Shown one piece after another: positions 50,694 through 62,667 of a DNA stretch of 64,000 bases. The notes under the pieces are model-generated. The model saw nothing but the letters and a program-made list of their open reading frames with translations, made no database searches and was not told the DNA's origin. The DNA is from Strongyloides papillosus (Eukaryota; Nematoda; Chromadorea; Rhabditida; Strongyloididae): contig SRSI01000073.1 of NCBI GenBank assembly GCA_005656395.1, positions 1,054,001 through 1,118,000 of the forward strand. Direction: 5' to 3'. Positions within the stretch are counted from its first letter, which is position 1, and every line of letters starts with the position of its first letter. The translations under genes and the position numbers were made by a program.

Positions 50694-52872
50694 ATGTTGT
50701 TAATTAATTACATTTTGTTTTATATTGTAAATGCTGTTATTTTTAAATGTGTAAGTTATATTTTAATGTATTTAAAAGAAATTTCTAGCACTTAAGAAAT
50801 GAAGAGAGAGAAACAATAAAAGAGAAGAAACTATGAGAAATTAAAACTAACATTATCCCAACTTTAAAATGAGTGAAATCCGTAAAATAGTTTTAACTAT
50901 TGGTACTAACGTCTAAATTTTAAAGTTTTTAAGCAATTTATAGTAAATACTAAGAATAGTTATCCTTAATATGACTTAGAATTTTATAGGAAGAAAAGGA
51001 AAGTAACAAGAAATTTAAAACAAATATAACTTTCATCAATACCGTTTTATATTGAAAAAAGGCTTAATCGTAACTTAATGGTAAAGGCACTATACAGAAT
51101 ACAATCAGAAACATGCGTTAGATTTCATGAAGTGAATCGAAACTATAAAAAAGATTCCAGGATTCAATATTATATAAGAAAAATTTGTGCAAGTTTTGTA
51201 GGAAGAACATAAAACGGAAAGTTTTAAAAGATATTTATTTCGAAGATTTGCGTGACTTTAGGATTTATTTAACATGAAAGTTTACATGCATTGGAAATTG
51301 ATCATGAGCATAACAGAATTGATAGAGATACATTTATTTCAATACTATTAAAAAAAGGAAACAACTCTTTAATTCATGATTTTCGCTTTACATTACAAAT
51401 AAATTTAGATACATTATGTTTACTATATAATTATAGATCAATTATGCATTATAGTGTGTACGTTTTCTCTAAAAATAATCAATCAACAATTCTACCAAAA
51501 TATCGATTATATGAAAAAAACTTTTGGTCAATTACAAAATTTTCTTTTGTTGACTTCAAAACACCTAATTTACTGTATTGCAAAAAATCTGCTTTTGAGT
51601 TATATTTGTTCAACAAAGGTTACCAGAATCCTAATAATTATTAAAATTCAAATGTGTTGAAGGATTTGAAGGAAACCATTGTTATTATTTTAGAACAAAT
51701 TTACTGTCGTGCTGCAAGTCAATGCATGTTACTCAAAAATCTCCTAAAAACTACCAGCTGTTAGCAAAATAAACTGTTATTATCGTTTGACGACTCGTAA
51801 AATTTCTAAAATTGTAATCAAAACTTTAATAGCAGCATACGACCATACAAGAGAAGAAATTGTTAGCCAGAATATTGCCTACACTCACAAATTATTGTAT
51901 CGAAATACACGGACCATTCTCTGGAATGAGACGATACAATAATTAATTATTTTTGCATATATTTTTACGTATATGCGTACATTAGCGTCATGAAATTATT
52001 TTTTGTGATATATTAAATTTAAAACTTTTCGAATCGAACTATAATAAAATTTGATTTCTTATGGTTTCATCCTCATCCGGGTTTTTTTTTATTTTTGGAA
52101 GGAAAATAAAATAATTTAAAAAACATTCGCCAAATTTAAGTAAATGAAATTAACTTGAAAAACATATGAAAATCATTCATATTTATTGATAAAATATATT
52201 ATAAACACAAAAGTTACAATAAGTTAGAGAATTTATGGAAATTAAAGGTATTTGAGATTGAATTTAGTTTACATAAGAGAAAAAAATAAGAGTTATACGT
52301 TGTATTGTGCTTAAAAACGATTCAAAAATATTTGCTATCTACTTTCTACAATGGCATTGTAATTGGTATATTTTTTACTACTAAATTAAAAGTTTCGAGA
52401 AATTTTAATTAATTTTTAAAAGTAACAAATTTTGTGTTCGAAAAGTGTTAGTAAATTTGTTATATTTATGATATTTTAATTCAATATATTTATGAAAAAA
52501 TAAATTTATTTAACATACATTCAAAATCATCTTATAATTTTATCGCATGCATTATTTGTATATGTGGTGATTTGATGACATTATAAATCTAAACGGTGAA
52601 ATAAATTAAGAAAAAAATTAAATTTTAAAAATTGTATCAACCAAAATGTAAAATGAGTCAAAAAAGAGCAAAATGATTAAATGAGACGGAATACAATACA
52701 ATAATTTGTGAGTGTATAAATTTAATATGAGGAAGATAAAACTGTTACGGGGATACGATTCTGTGAAGTCAAAAAAAATACCATTTTTTATTCTAAAAGT
52801 AATGTTGTTACAGTATATTTTAGAAGTACATATTCTATTAATAGATTTAAATCGATATTTAAAAGAAATTAA
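50694..52872 (+). pseudogene. astacin pseudogene F, CUB split by a transposon
   Basis: Closest to gene H. The signal exon (50,694-50,750) is still open and ends in a good GTAAGT donor, but the propeptide exon (from about 50,789) has an early TGA, the third exon has several in-frame stops (for example in SYP-stop-YDL near 50,970), and frame changes follow. The zinc site survives as HESLHALEIDHEH, with the conserved Gly changed to Glu. The EGF and CUB parts decay towards 51,880, where an 833-bp TIR element begins; the last 48 codons of the CUB (52,729-52,872, with TVTGIRFCE) lie beyond it. Removing the element and one TA rejoins the CUB in register with gene H at the base level. Not functional as an astacin. 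Confidence 0.88.
51882..52714. mobile_element. 833-bp TIR element inside pseudogene F
   Basis: Ends CACTCACAAATTATTGTATC and the complement of CACTCACAAATTATTGTATT, flanked by TA (51,880-51,881 and 52,715-52,716). The interior has no transposase frame. Insertion point corresponds to the codons for CLEIK in the CUB of gene H. Confidence 0.85.
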
Positions 52873-53438
52873 AATTAAGAGAGATATTACAAACATTAAC
52901 AGAATTAATTTTACAATGTAATTTTATTATTTTTTACTTTAACTGCCTCTTATTTCCTAATTATGCTTTAATGATGATAACTATTTTACAAAAACTTTGT
53001 TGAAGTTAAATCTGTCTATAATATTAACAAAATATTATAAAATAATTTTCTTAAACGAAAGAATACTCCTTCATAAAATAAAATACATTTTTAAAGTTTA
53101 TAAAAAATATCCTTCGAATTTTGTTGTGTCTTTAGAAATTTACCACATATCATACTCCAGGCTTGAACTCAAAAGCCTTAAAAAAAACATAGTTATAAAT
53201 AGTTCATAAATATTTATTTGATAAATTAGAAAATATAGAAATTTTAATAATAATTAATATTATCACTTTTACAAATTCCATTAAAAAAATTCGTAGATGA
53301 TCAACTTTTTGGGATCAATAAACATTTAATTTAAAATATATTTGCAATTCACTTTAAAACTTTCTAAATATTTATTTTTTAATTAAACTATATATTTTAA
53401 ATGTCAAAATATTTTTTTCTACTTTTGATATAGAATAA

Positions 53439-54782
53439 ATGAAGTTTATTCATTATTTTATAGTTTATTATGTAAATACTTTTATTTTAAGATGTGTAAG
53501 TTCATTTTAAAATTAAGTATACTTAAAAAAATTCTAGTATCTAATAAATGAAAAAGTTCATAAAGCAGTAGAAAAAATGAGGGAAAAATTTGTATATAAA
53601 AGTATTCCAAGCTTTAATATGAAGAGAATCAATAATACGGTACTAAAAACTTTAACTAATATTTAACTTTTTTAGCAATTTGTAATGAATTTTGATACGA
53701 GTTCTTATTTCTATAATCTAGAATATTATAGACAAAAAAGAAAAATAAAGAATAAACTACAAAGATGGTTTTCGACGATTCCAGTTTACATAAATGAAGG
53801 GCTTAATCGTGAATTAATAATACGAGCTATAAATATAATACAAAAGGAAACATGTGTGAGATTCAAGTTAGTAAATGAAATCGTAAAGGGAATACCAGGA
53901 ATACGGTTTTGTCCAGGAGAAAAGTGTTTTAGCCTAGTCGGAATGGCAAGTAGGAGACAATTTCAAAATATATTTATTGCAGGTCATTGTCAGACAGTAG
54001 GAGTTATTCAACATGAAATTTTACATGCATTGGGAGTTGACCATGAACATAATAGGATTGATAGAGATCAATATGTAACTATAATGACGGATAATATAGA
54101 CGAGTCAAACATTCATGATTTTAGTACCCCTTGGTTATTTGATTCACGCACATTTGGCTTACCATATGACTATGGTTCAATTATGCATTATGCTATGGAC
54201 ACTTTTTCAAAAAATAATGGTTCAACAATTATACCTAAACACGAATTATATAAAAAAACTATTGGTCACACATATAAATTATCTTTTATTGATATTAAAA
54301 CGGTTAATATGATGTACTGTATGTATAAGTGCAAAGTAAGGATAAAGTGTTTTAACTTTGGGTATTCTGATCCAAATTCTTGTGACCGTTGTAAGTGCTT
54401 AGAAGGATTTGTAGGAAAAGATTGTAGCAGATTCACGGTAAATCCGTCTCCATGTGGCAAAGCAAAATATGCCGTTCATAGAAAGCTTCAAGAAATTAAA
54501 GCTGACGGTATTTTAAACTGTTCTTATCATTTATTGACTCAAAGACGTAGTAAAATTATTATAAAAATTTCCTACGTCAATACATATCCATACACACAAC
54601 AATGTTGTCTTCCAGATGATTGTTTGGAAGTCAAATATTGGAAAGATAAAACTGTTACAGGAGCACGCTTTTGTGGAATCAATAATAATGTTTTATTTTA
54701 TTCTAAAAGTAATATTGTTTTAGTGTATTTTAGAAGTACACATTCTGCTAACAGATTTAAAATAACATTTAAAAAATTTTAG
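53439..54782 (+). CDS. astacin metalloprotease G (clade P)
   Basis: Exons 53,439-53,495 (signal peptide MKFIHYFIVYYVNTF), 53,538-53,639 (34 codons) and 53,676-54,782; introns 42 and 36 bp, the second being the shortest in the array. Product 421 residues. Zinc motif HEILHALGVDHEHNRIDRD, so Ile replaces the Thr next to the catalytic Glu; Met-turn SIMHY. EGF-like module with CDRCKCLEGFVG; CUB with CCLPDDCLEVKYW. The stretch after the zinc site (YVTIMTDNIDES) is shared with gene I, marking G and I as a subgroup. All ligands present; predicted active. Confidence 0.9.
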
Positions 54783-55356
54783 AATTAAAAGAGATTAAAT
54801 GCATTAACAATATTTATTATTAGAATGTCATTTTTATTATTTTCTACTATAACTATTTCTTATTTTCCAATAAAACTTAATGATAGTAATTTTTTTTTAT
54901 ATAATATTCTTGGAGGTAAATTTGTTTTCAATATTGATAAAATATTAGGAATTATAATATTTAATATAAATTTGTATTAAATAAATATTTCTTTATATCA
55001 ATAGAATATACTTTTTGAAGTTGATAGAAAATATCTTTCAAATTTCAATAGTATGTATAAGGATCTTGTAATATCACACTCTAGACTTAAAATTAAAAAC
55101 CTTGAAAAACTAAAATCGCATATATTTCACGAATAGATTTCAAGGTAGTTAGAAAGTGTGTAAAAATATTAACAATATCAAAAATTACTGTTTTTATAAA
55201 ATTTCGTAGTTATTCGTGGGTAACCTATTTTCGGAGATCAAAATATCAATTTTTTATATTTGTATTAATGTACTATATTTTTAAAATATTTGACTTTTTT
55301 TAAAAAATATGCTTTAAAAAGTAAAATATTATTTTTATTTTTCTAACAAAAAGCAA
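54783..55356. other. spacer G-H
   Basis: About 570 bp, homologous in outline to the spacers F-G (52,873-53,438) and H-I (56,716-57,262): an AATAAAACTTAATGATAG-like string soon after the stop codon (possible polyadenylation signal), a CTTGAACTCAAAA-like landmark in the middle, and the 5' module before the signal exon. No gene. Confidence 0.55.
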
Positions 55357-56715
55357 ATGGAGTTCATTGATATTTTTTTACTATGTATTATTATAGATAC
55401 TGCAATTTTAGGATGTGTAAGTTCACTTTATATTTAGTTTTATTCAAAAAATGTTTTAGCACATAATTAACAAAGAAGAAAATAAAGTAATAGAAAAAAG
55501 AAAGAGAGAAATCGCATACATTAATTCTCAAAAATTTTTTAGTGATGAAATCAGTAAAACGGTACTAAATATTATTATCAACATCTAAACTTTTAAATTT
55601 TTAAGCAATTTATAGTAAATACTAGAAATAGTTATCCTTATTATGACTTGGAATCTTATAGAAAGAAAAGAAAAATAACAGAAAACAGAAAAAAAATATG
55701 GCTTTCATCGATACCGTTTTACATTGAAAAAGGGCTTAATCGTAACTTAATAGTAAAGGCACTGTACAGAATACAATCAGAAACATGCGTCAGATTTCAT
55801 GAAGTAAATCAAATCTATAAACATATGTCAGGGATTCATTATTATCACGGAGAAACTTGCGCAAGTTTTGTGGGAAGAAAATTAAACAGAAAATTCCAAA
55901 AGATTTTTATCGCAAAGTTTTGTGAAAATTTAGGATCAATTACACATGAAACTTTACACGCATTAGGAATTGAACATGAGCATAATAGAATTGATAGAGA
56001 TAAATATGTATCAATACTTTTCAAAAATGTAAACGACGCTTTAATTCACGATTTTCGTATTGCTTTGCCCATAAACTCAAATACATTTGGATTACCATAT
56101 GATTATGGATCACTTATGCATTATGATATGTATGCTTACTCTAAAAATAAACAACCAACAATTGTACCAAAATATCAAATATATGAGAAAACTATTGGTC
56201 AATTACAATCACTTTCTTTTATTGACACTCAAACAATTAATGTGCTTTACTGCAATAAGAAGTGTACTAATAATTTGGAGTGCCTAAACCAATCTTATCA
56301 AAATTCTAATACATGCTTCGATTGCATTTGCGTAGAGGGATTTGTAGGAAAGTACTGTCAAGATTTTATAATTAATAGATTTTCATGCCATAAGTCAGGA
56401 CATGTTGCTCAAAAATTTCCCCAAGAACTCAAAGCATTTGGTAAAAAAGACTGTTACTATCGTTTGACGACTCAAGAACGTTCTAGAATCGTAGTAAAAA
56501 TTGTTTTTACTAGTATACACCCTTACAGGAGAAAGCCATGTTGGCCGCAAGATTGCCTGGAAATTAAATTCTGGCAAGATAAAACTGTTACAGGGGCAAG
56601 ATTCTGTGGAGTCAACAGAAACGTCATATTTTATTCTAAAAGTAATGTTGTTTTGATATATTATCGAAGTACAGATGATAGAAATAAATTTAGACTAATA
56701 TTTAAAAAACTCTAG
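55357..56715 (+). CDS. astacin metalloprotease H (clade P)
   Basis: Exons 55,357-55,416 (20-codon signal exon, MEFIDIFLLCIIIDTA; one codon longer than all paralogues), 55,460-55,561 (34 codons) and 55,606-56,715; introns 43 and 44 bp. Fourteen in-frame residues precede the first obvious start of the third exon. Product 423 residues. Zinc motif HETLHALGIEHEHNRIDRD with Glu for the usual Asp in GIDHEH, preceded by Thr (ITHET) instead of Gln; Met-turn SLMHY. EGF-like module CFDCICVEGFVG; CUB with CWPQDCLEIKFW. Intact counterpart of pseudogene F. Confidence 0.9.
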
Positions 56716-57262
56716 AATTAAAACAAAATAAGACATTAACAAAATTAATCTTAAGAATATCATTTTTACTATTTTCTACCATAACCACTTCTTTTTTTCA
56801 ATAAAACTTAACGATAATTCTTATATAATTTTGTAGAGTTAAATCTGTTTACAATATTGATAAAATATTATAAAATGATATAATTATGTTAAATAAATAT
56901 TTCTTCATAGCAATATGATATACTCTTAAAATTTTTGGGAAAATATCTTTTAAATTTCATTATTATGGATAGAAATCTGCCACATATCATACTTAAGACT
57001 TGAACCAAAACACAAAGGAATTAAAATTATGAATATGTTCTTGATGAATTAAAAAAATTCAGAAAATTTGATAATTATGAATAGTACTCTTTTTACAAAA
57101 TTTCATTAATAATTGTTTGTGGACGATCAACTTTTTGAGATCAATAAACATATAATATATATTTTTATTCATCTTTTAGAGTTTGTTTTAATATTTATTA
57201 TCAAATTAAAATATATATTTTTAATGTTAAAATATTATATTGATGTTTTATTTATTGAATAA
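56716..57262. other. spacer H-I
   Basis: About 550 bp with the same recurring spacer landmarks as G-H (CAATAAAACTTAACGATAAT near 56,800; GACTTGAACCAAAAC near 56,998). No coding frame. Confidence 0.55.
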
Positions 57263-58602
57263 ATGAAGTTTATTCACTATTTTATAATTTTTTCTGTAAA
57301 TACTGTTATTTTTAAATGTGTAAGTTGATTTTAAAAAAATATGTTTATGAACAGTTTAGCATATACTCAAGGAAGGTGACACTTCAATAGATAAATTGAT
57401 TGATGATAAAATTCAAAGATATAATATGAATAAAATTGATAAAACGGTACTTAAAATTTAAACTAATATTTTAATTTCTATTTTTTTAGCAATTTGTTAT
57501 GAATATCAGTAAAAGTTCCCTTGATTTTAATTTAGAATATTATAGAGAAAAAAGAAAGGTAAGGGGGAATATTTTAGAACGTTGGTTTTCATTAATACCC
57601 GTTTATATTGATGAAAAGCTTGATCGCGAATTAATAATAAAAGCATTAAATATTATACAAACGGAAACTTGCGTGAGATTCAAATTAGTAAATAGAATTG
57701 TCATGGGAATGTCAGGAATACGATACTGTCCAGGAGAAAAATGTGCTAGCTTTATCGGCAGATCAACTAATAGAGAATTTCAAAATATATTTATTGCAAA
57801 TTATTGTCAAACACTAGGTGTAATTCAACATGAAACATTGCACGCATTAGGAATTGATCATGAACACAATAGGATTGATAGAAATCAATACGTAACTATA
57901 ATGACGGATAATGTAGACAAATCTCTTATCAGTGATTTTAGTATTTCTTCACAATTAAATTCAAATACATTTGGTTTACCGTATGATTATGGATCAATTA
58001 TGCATTATGATATGGACTCTTTTACGAAAAATAATGGTTCAACTATTATACCCAAGCATGAATTATATAGAAAAACTATTGGTCAAGTAGAACAACTTTC
58101 TTTTATTGACATTAAAACAGTTAATATGATGTACTGTAGGTATAAATGTCCTCCAACTCCATTTAAATGCCATAATAATGGATATTCGAATCCTAATAAT
58201 TGCCTGCAATGTAAGTGCGTAGAAGGATTTGTAGGAAATGATTGTGGCAGATTTGCAGTAAATCCATACTCCTGTGGTAGAACAAGATTTGTTGCTCTAA
58301 GAAAGAAGCAAGAAATAAAGGCTGTTGGTAAAATAAACTGTTTCTATCATTTATTGGCTCCAAAAAATTCGAAAGTTGTGATAAAAATTGTTTTTATCAG
58401 TATACATCCTTACACTCGAAAAATTTGTTTACCAAATGATAGTTTGGAAATCAAATATTGGAAAGATAAAACTGTTACCGGTGCACGTTTTTGTGGAATC
58501 AATAAAAATATTATTTTTTATTCAAAAAGCAATGTTGTTTTGATATATTATAGAAGTACAGATGCTAGAAATAGATTTAAATTAATGTTTAAAAAACATT
58601 AG
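57263..58602 (+). CDS. astacin metalloprotease I (clade P)
   Basis: Exons 57,263-57,319 (signal peptide MKFIHYFIIFSVNTV), 57,360-57,446 (29-codon propeptide exon, the short form also found in gene A) and 57,490-58,602; introns 40 and 43 bp. Product 418 residues. Processing site REKRK, zinc motif HETLHALGIDHEHNRIDR, Met-turn SIMHY. The EGF-like module starts CPPTPFKCHNNGY and continues CLQCKCVEGFVG; the CUB ends in STDARNRFKLMFKKH. Last gene of the plus-strand array, converging on gene J with 876 bp between the stop codons. Most similar to gene G in the catalytic domain and to gene H at the CUB end. Confidence 0.92.
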
Positions 58603-59478
58603 TACTTATAAAGTTTGGTGCTTTGATAATGACATTTTTTACACTACCTTTTTTTAACAATTGGTTTTTATTTTTCAATTATATTTTACTGATTTTATGT
58701 CTTATTATAAAATTACTAAAGTTAAAATTTTTTTTATAACTTTGATAAATTAACATGAAGCATACTACCTTATGTAATTTGGTTAAATGTAAGAATATTT
58801 ATTTATGGCAGCAAGATAAATTTTTTTGTCTTTAATGAAATATATACTTTTAGTAAAAGAATTGTAATTCTAACAGTTCTTCTCATGATTGTTTTTTTTT
58901 TTTATTTATCCTGTAAAAAAAAATTTTACCCCTAGTAGTATGGTATATAAGGACAAAAAAGCGGTTACATAATTATTTTGAAATTTTGTTATAGTTTTAC
59001 CTTGTAACCTCAATTAATATACTATGTTATTTTTAGTGTAGAAAAAGAGATAAGAGGAAAATATATTTATATTGCTTGTGTTAATTGTAATTGATAAAAA
59101 ATTAAAGTAAGTTTCCTCTTTTGTTACCAACTAATAATACCATAACTGTTAGGTGGCCGCTTTGTAATTTTTTGTCTAATTGTATTATTTTAACGTTCTT
59201 GTGAAATAAACTATCTTTTTATCTTGTGCAAAGACACCAACAAAACTAGATATGTTACTTTTTTTAGCTTTCCAAAATTATTTTTTTTTATTTATACAAT
59301 TGTTCCTGTCGTTTCTTGACTGAAGTAGAGTAGAAAAACATATTGTATATACAATGTATAAAAAAAAATTAAGTTAAAGTTTACTTTAAGAAAATTAGTT
59401 ATTTACGGATGGTTACATTGTAATTTAAGCAAAATTTCTTTGGATTTTATAAACTTATTTTGTACTTTACGCATAATT
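58603..59478. other. convergent spacer I-J
   Basis: 3' flanks of genes I and J. Part of it (about 59,090-59,250) resembles the 3' flank of genes C and D (ATTAAAGTAAG(C/T)TTCCT and a shared AATAAACTAT string), so it descends from the same duplicated unit. No gene. Confidence 0.5.
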
Positions 59479-61095
59479 TTAAAAATTAATTGCTTTATAC
59501 AATACCGTTGCTTTGTTATTCGTTCCATTACTATTGTAGGTTATCATTAAAAAGTGATTATCTGATATACGAACTGTTTCCATGTCTTTAAGGCAATATC
59601 TTGCTCCACTTACTGATTTATCTTTGAAAAATTTAAATTCCATACAGTTTTGAATCGTACAGTATTCAACGTAACCTGGCGAAATATATGAAAAAACTAA
59701 TTTATAAGCAATTCTTTGTCCTGGCTGAGCAGTAACTACAAAATAGCAATTTTTAAAACCTGAAACATTAATTTCTTGTATTTGGGGGCCTGCTTTGTAT
59801 GCTGGTTGTCCACAATTTCCAGGCATTGAAGCAACTTTCTCACAATATTGTCCATCAAATCCACTCGGGCACTTACACCTGTAATCAAATTATAGTATTT
59901 GATTATTATAAATAAATTATAAATATTTTTATTGTGAAATGTTAATATTTATACGTGTTAAATTATGTGAGTGACACCACCTAAAAAATTTTTACCTCAA
60001 CAAACCTGGTACAAGAATTAGGGTCTTGATACCCCCAGTTGCTGCATTGAATAGGTCTGGGACATACCTGGCTACAATAGTGAAGATTTAAAAATTTATA
60101 ATCTAGAAAAGAAACTCTATCTCCGACTCCCATTGACTTCATATAATCTTTCAGTTTTGGCACCGTAGTTGGTTGACCATTCTTACTAAATAAACTTAAT
60201 GAATAATGCATTATCGATACATAGTCATATGGAAGATTATAATCAACACCATCATCAACATCAATTATGAGGAAATTTCTCATTTTATCTTGCGGTATAT
60301 TTTGTTGAATTATTTCAACGTATCTGTCTCTATCTAATCTTGACTGTTCGTGAAAGCATCCTAAAGCGTGCATAGTTTCATGTTGAACAAGACCAATCTC
60401 AAAACAATCTGATCCAATACTTACATCTTGAAATTTATCGTCATATACTTTACCTACGTAGCTACTACAGCCTTGTCCAAGAAAATAACGTAATCCAGAA
60501 CTTTGTGTTCCTGCTGATCTCACTTGTTGAAATCTAAGACATGTTTCTTTTTGTATTTCAAGTAGTGATTTAACTATTAGAGTATCAGGAACACCTCGGT
60601 CAACATAAAATGGTATTGGACCATTCCATTTAAATGCAATATCTGCTTTTACTCTTCTTTTTGTTCTATTAGCATTACCAAAACCAAAACTTGGGACTCT
60701 TATTCTTTTGTTTTTAAAAATTCCACTTCTTATTTGTTGAAGTAAACTTTGAGATTGACGTTGTACAAGCAAAATATCTCCTTGATAAAATCTTGGATTC
60801 ATTAATGCTTTTACTCGTCGATAACTGTTTTTCACCGCAACTGATATACGACCAAAAATTGATGGTTTTTGTTGTTGACCTCTCATAGGAGCAGCTCGAC
60901 GTCTAACTCTCCGATACATTTGATCAATTTTCCTTAAAGCTTCTGCAGTATGTTCAAGATCTCTATTATAGGTTAATGTATCTCCACATATTAAAAAAAT
61001 CTAAAATAATCAAATGGCTAATTAAAATTATATATCAAACTTACAATACTAAAAATTATAAGGAAAATTGTAGAAATCCACATGTTTTGCTTCAT
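59479..61095 (-). CDS. divergent astacin metalloprotease J (signal-pro-astacin-EGF-CUB)
   Basis: Three exons: 61,045-61,095 (17 codons), 60,006-61,000 and 59,479-59,878; introns of 44 and 127 bp. The signal peptide runs across the first junction (MKQNMWISTIFLIIFSI then IFLICG). Product 481 residues: basic linker RRVRRRAAPMRGQQQ, switch motif YQGD at about 89-92, processing site RTKRR at about 129-133, zinc motif HETMHALGCFHEQSR from about 224 with a Cys inside the zinc helix, Met-turn SIMHY at about 279-283, EGF-like module split after CTR, then CKCPSGFDGQYC, and CUB. The donor choice (AG|GTTTGT) is fixed by the frame and by the paralogues; reading through instead would truncate the protein. 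Base composition is less AT-biased than in the arrays. J looks like the most conserved, perhaps ancestral member. Confidence 0.9.
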
Positions 61096-62667
61096 TTTTT
61101 TGAAAAGTCATATACTTTGCAGAGTAAACTTTACCAAACTTTAAATACACTTTTTACCTATAACTATATATTTTTTTAATCTTGAAATGAACTTTTCAGT
61201 ATTACAAAGTTATAATTTATTTGCTAAAATAATATTTAATTAATAATTGAAAGATTATAATCCTAAAAATGTAAAATTTCAGCAATAATTCTGTAGTTAA
61301 ATATTTTAATATATGAATTAATGAATAATGTTTACAAAAAGACATCATTTATAAATTTGTTATGTTTATTTTTTATTTAAAATCTTCGCACCGTTTTATA
61401 CGCATTTGGTACTTAATCGTTGTAATATGTAAACATTAAAAATGATTTTTAATAAGCAACTGTAATGTGTTAAACCTTTTTTTAGAAAAAATTTTAAATA
61501 ATTAAATTGAATATTTACTTTTATTTTTTTTATTAAAAATTATAAAACTGTATCATCTTATTTTATGCTAATTATTAAAATATTCCCATATTGAAATATC
61601 TAAATCAATTTTTGATTATCAAATACGTATCAAAGCACAGTAAAAAACAGTACAAAAGTTTATAATTAATACAATTATATATTTATTTTAAAGCATATAT
61701 TTTATTGAGAGATTCATATAAGCTTAAATTTTTAACCTATTTTGTTATTATGAGGTTGAGGCGAAATCTGTGTTTCTCTTGATTATCTATTTTGAAAATG
61801 TAATTAAAAGCCTATAAATTATTTATTTTTAGTAAAATTTTAATACTTGCAAAATATTAATAATCTCCAGTAAAAAGACCAAAATTATAAAGTGATTCAA
61901 AGATGTTTTCTGATTGAACATTATGTGACTACATTTCTGTTATAATAACCTTTTTATTGTGTACAAAATTAAAAATAAAAGTTTTGATTTTATAGAAACT
62001 AAAAAAATGGGGGCGAAATTTTAGTCCATAAACTAAACTTCTAACATTAATCTGTGCGTTACAAAATATTAATTACCAAGACTGTACCTCCAAATACATG
62101 TGAAAAAAATATGTAAAATGAAAAATTCATTTAATATCTTATAAATAAAATAATAATGAAATTATTAAATTAAAAAAAAAAGATTCTGTAACCTAGTTTA
62201 GGTATATCAAATGTCTCAGAAATAAATTTTCTCTTGGGTCACTGTAGAGAAAAGTCTGAAAATGTCTCTAGTAACCTGTTAATATTTTTCTTATAATATA
62301 ATGCTAAGTAGTAAAAGAAGACATATAATTCCGCGTAAAAACTAATGTAAAAAATTTGTATTATAAGTATAATTAACCATTCAACATAAATTAATTTTTA
62401 TATATTTTGCTTACGTTTAAAATTATCGATTAAAAAGACATTATTTGGAAATATTTAATTCCAGAGAATTTTTTTTTAATTAAAGGTTTAAAAATGAACA
62501 TTTATTGGCAAATTTTGTTCAAAATATTTTATAAAATTGAGGTTTCAAAATTGTAGTAAAAATAGAGTAATAAAAGGAATACATTATGAAAAATATTTTA
62601 TTTAATTAGCAAAACAAATTATTTTTCATTTTTACCAATGTATTAGTTTATTGCTTCATATAAATTA
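61096..62667. other. gene-free region between J and the zinc-finger gene
   Basis: About 1.57 kb comprising the 5' flank of J and the 3' flank of the zinc-finger gene. No gene, RNA gene or clear repeat recognised. Confidence 0.5.

Noticed and set aside
52712..52921. ORF of 69 codons after pseudogene F
   Set aside because: The neighbouring frame (52,729-52,872) encodes a clear CUB end with TVTGIRFCE; this ORF is its out-of-frame shadow.
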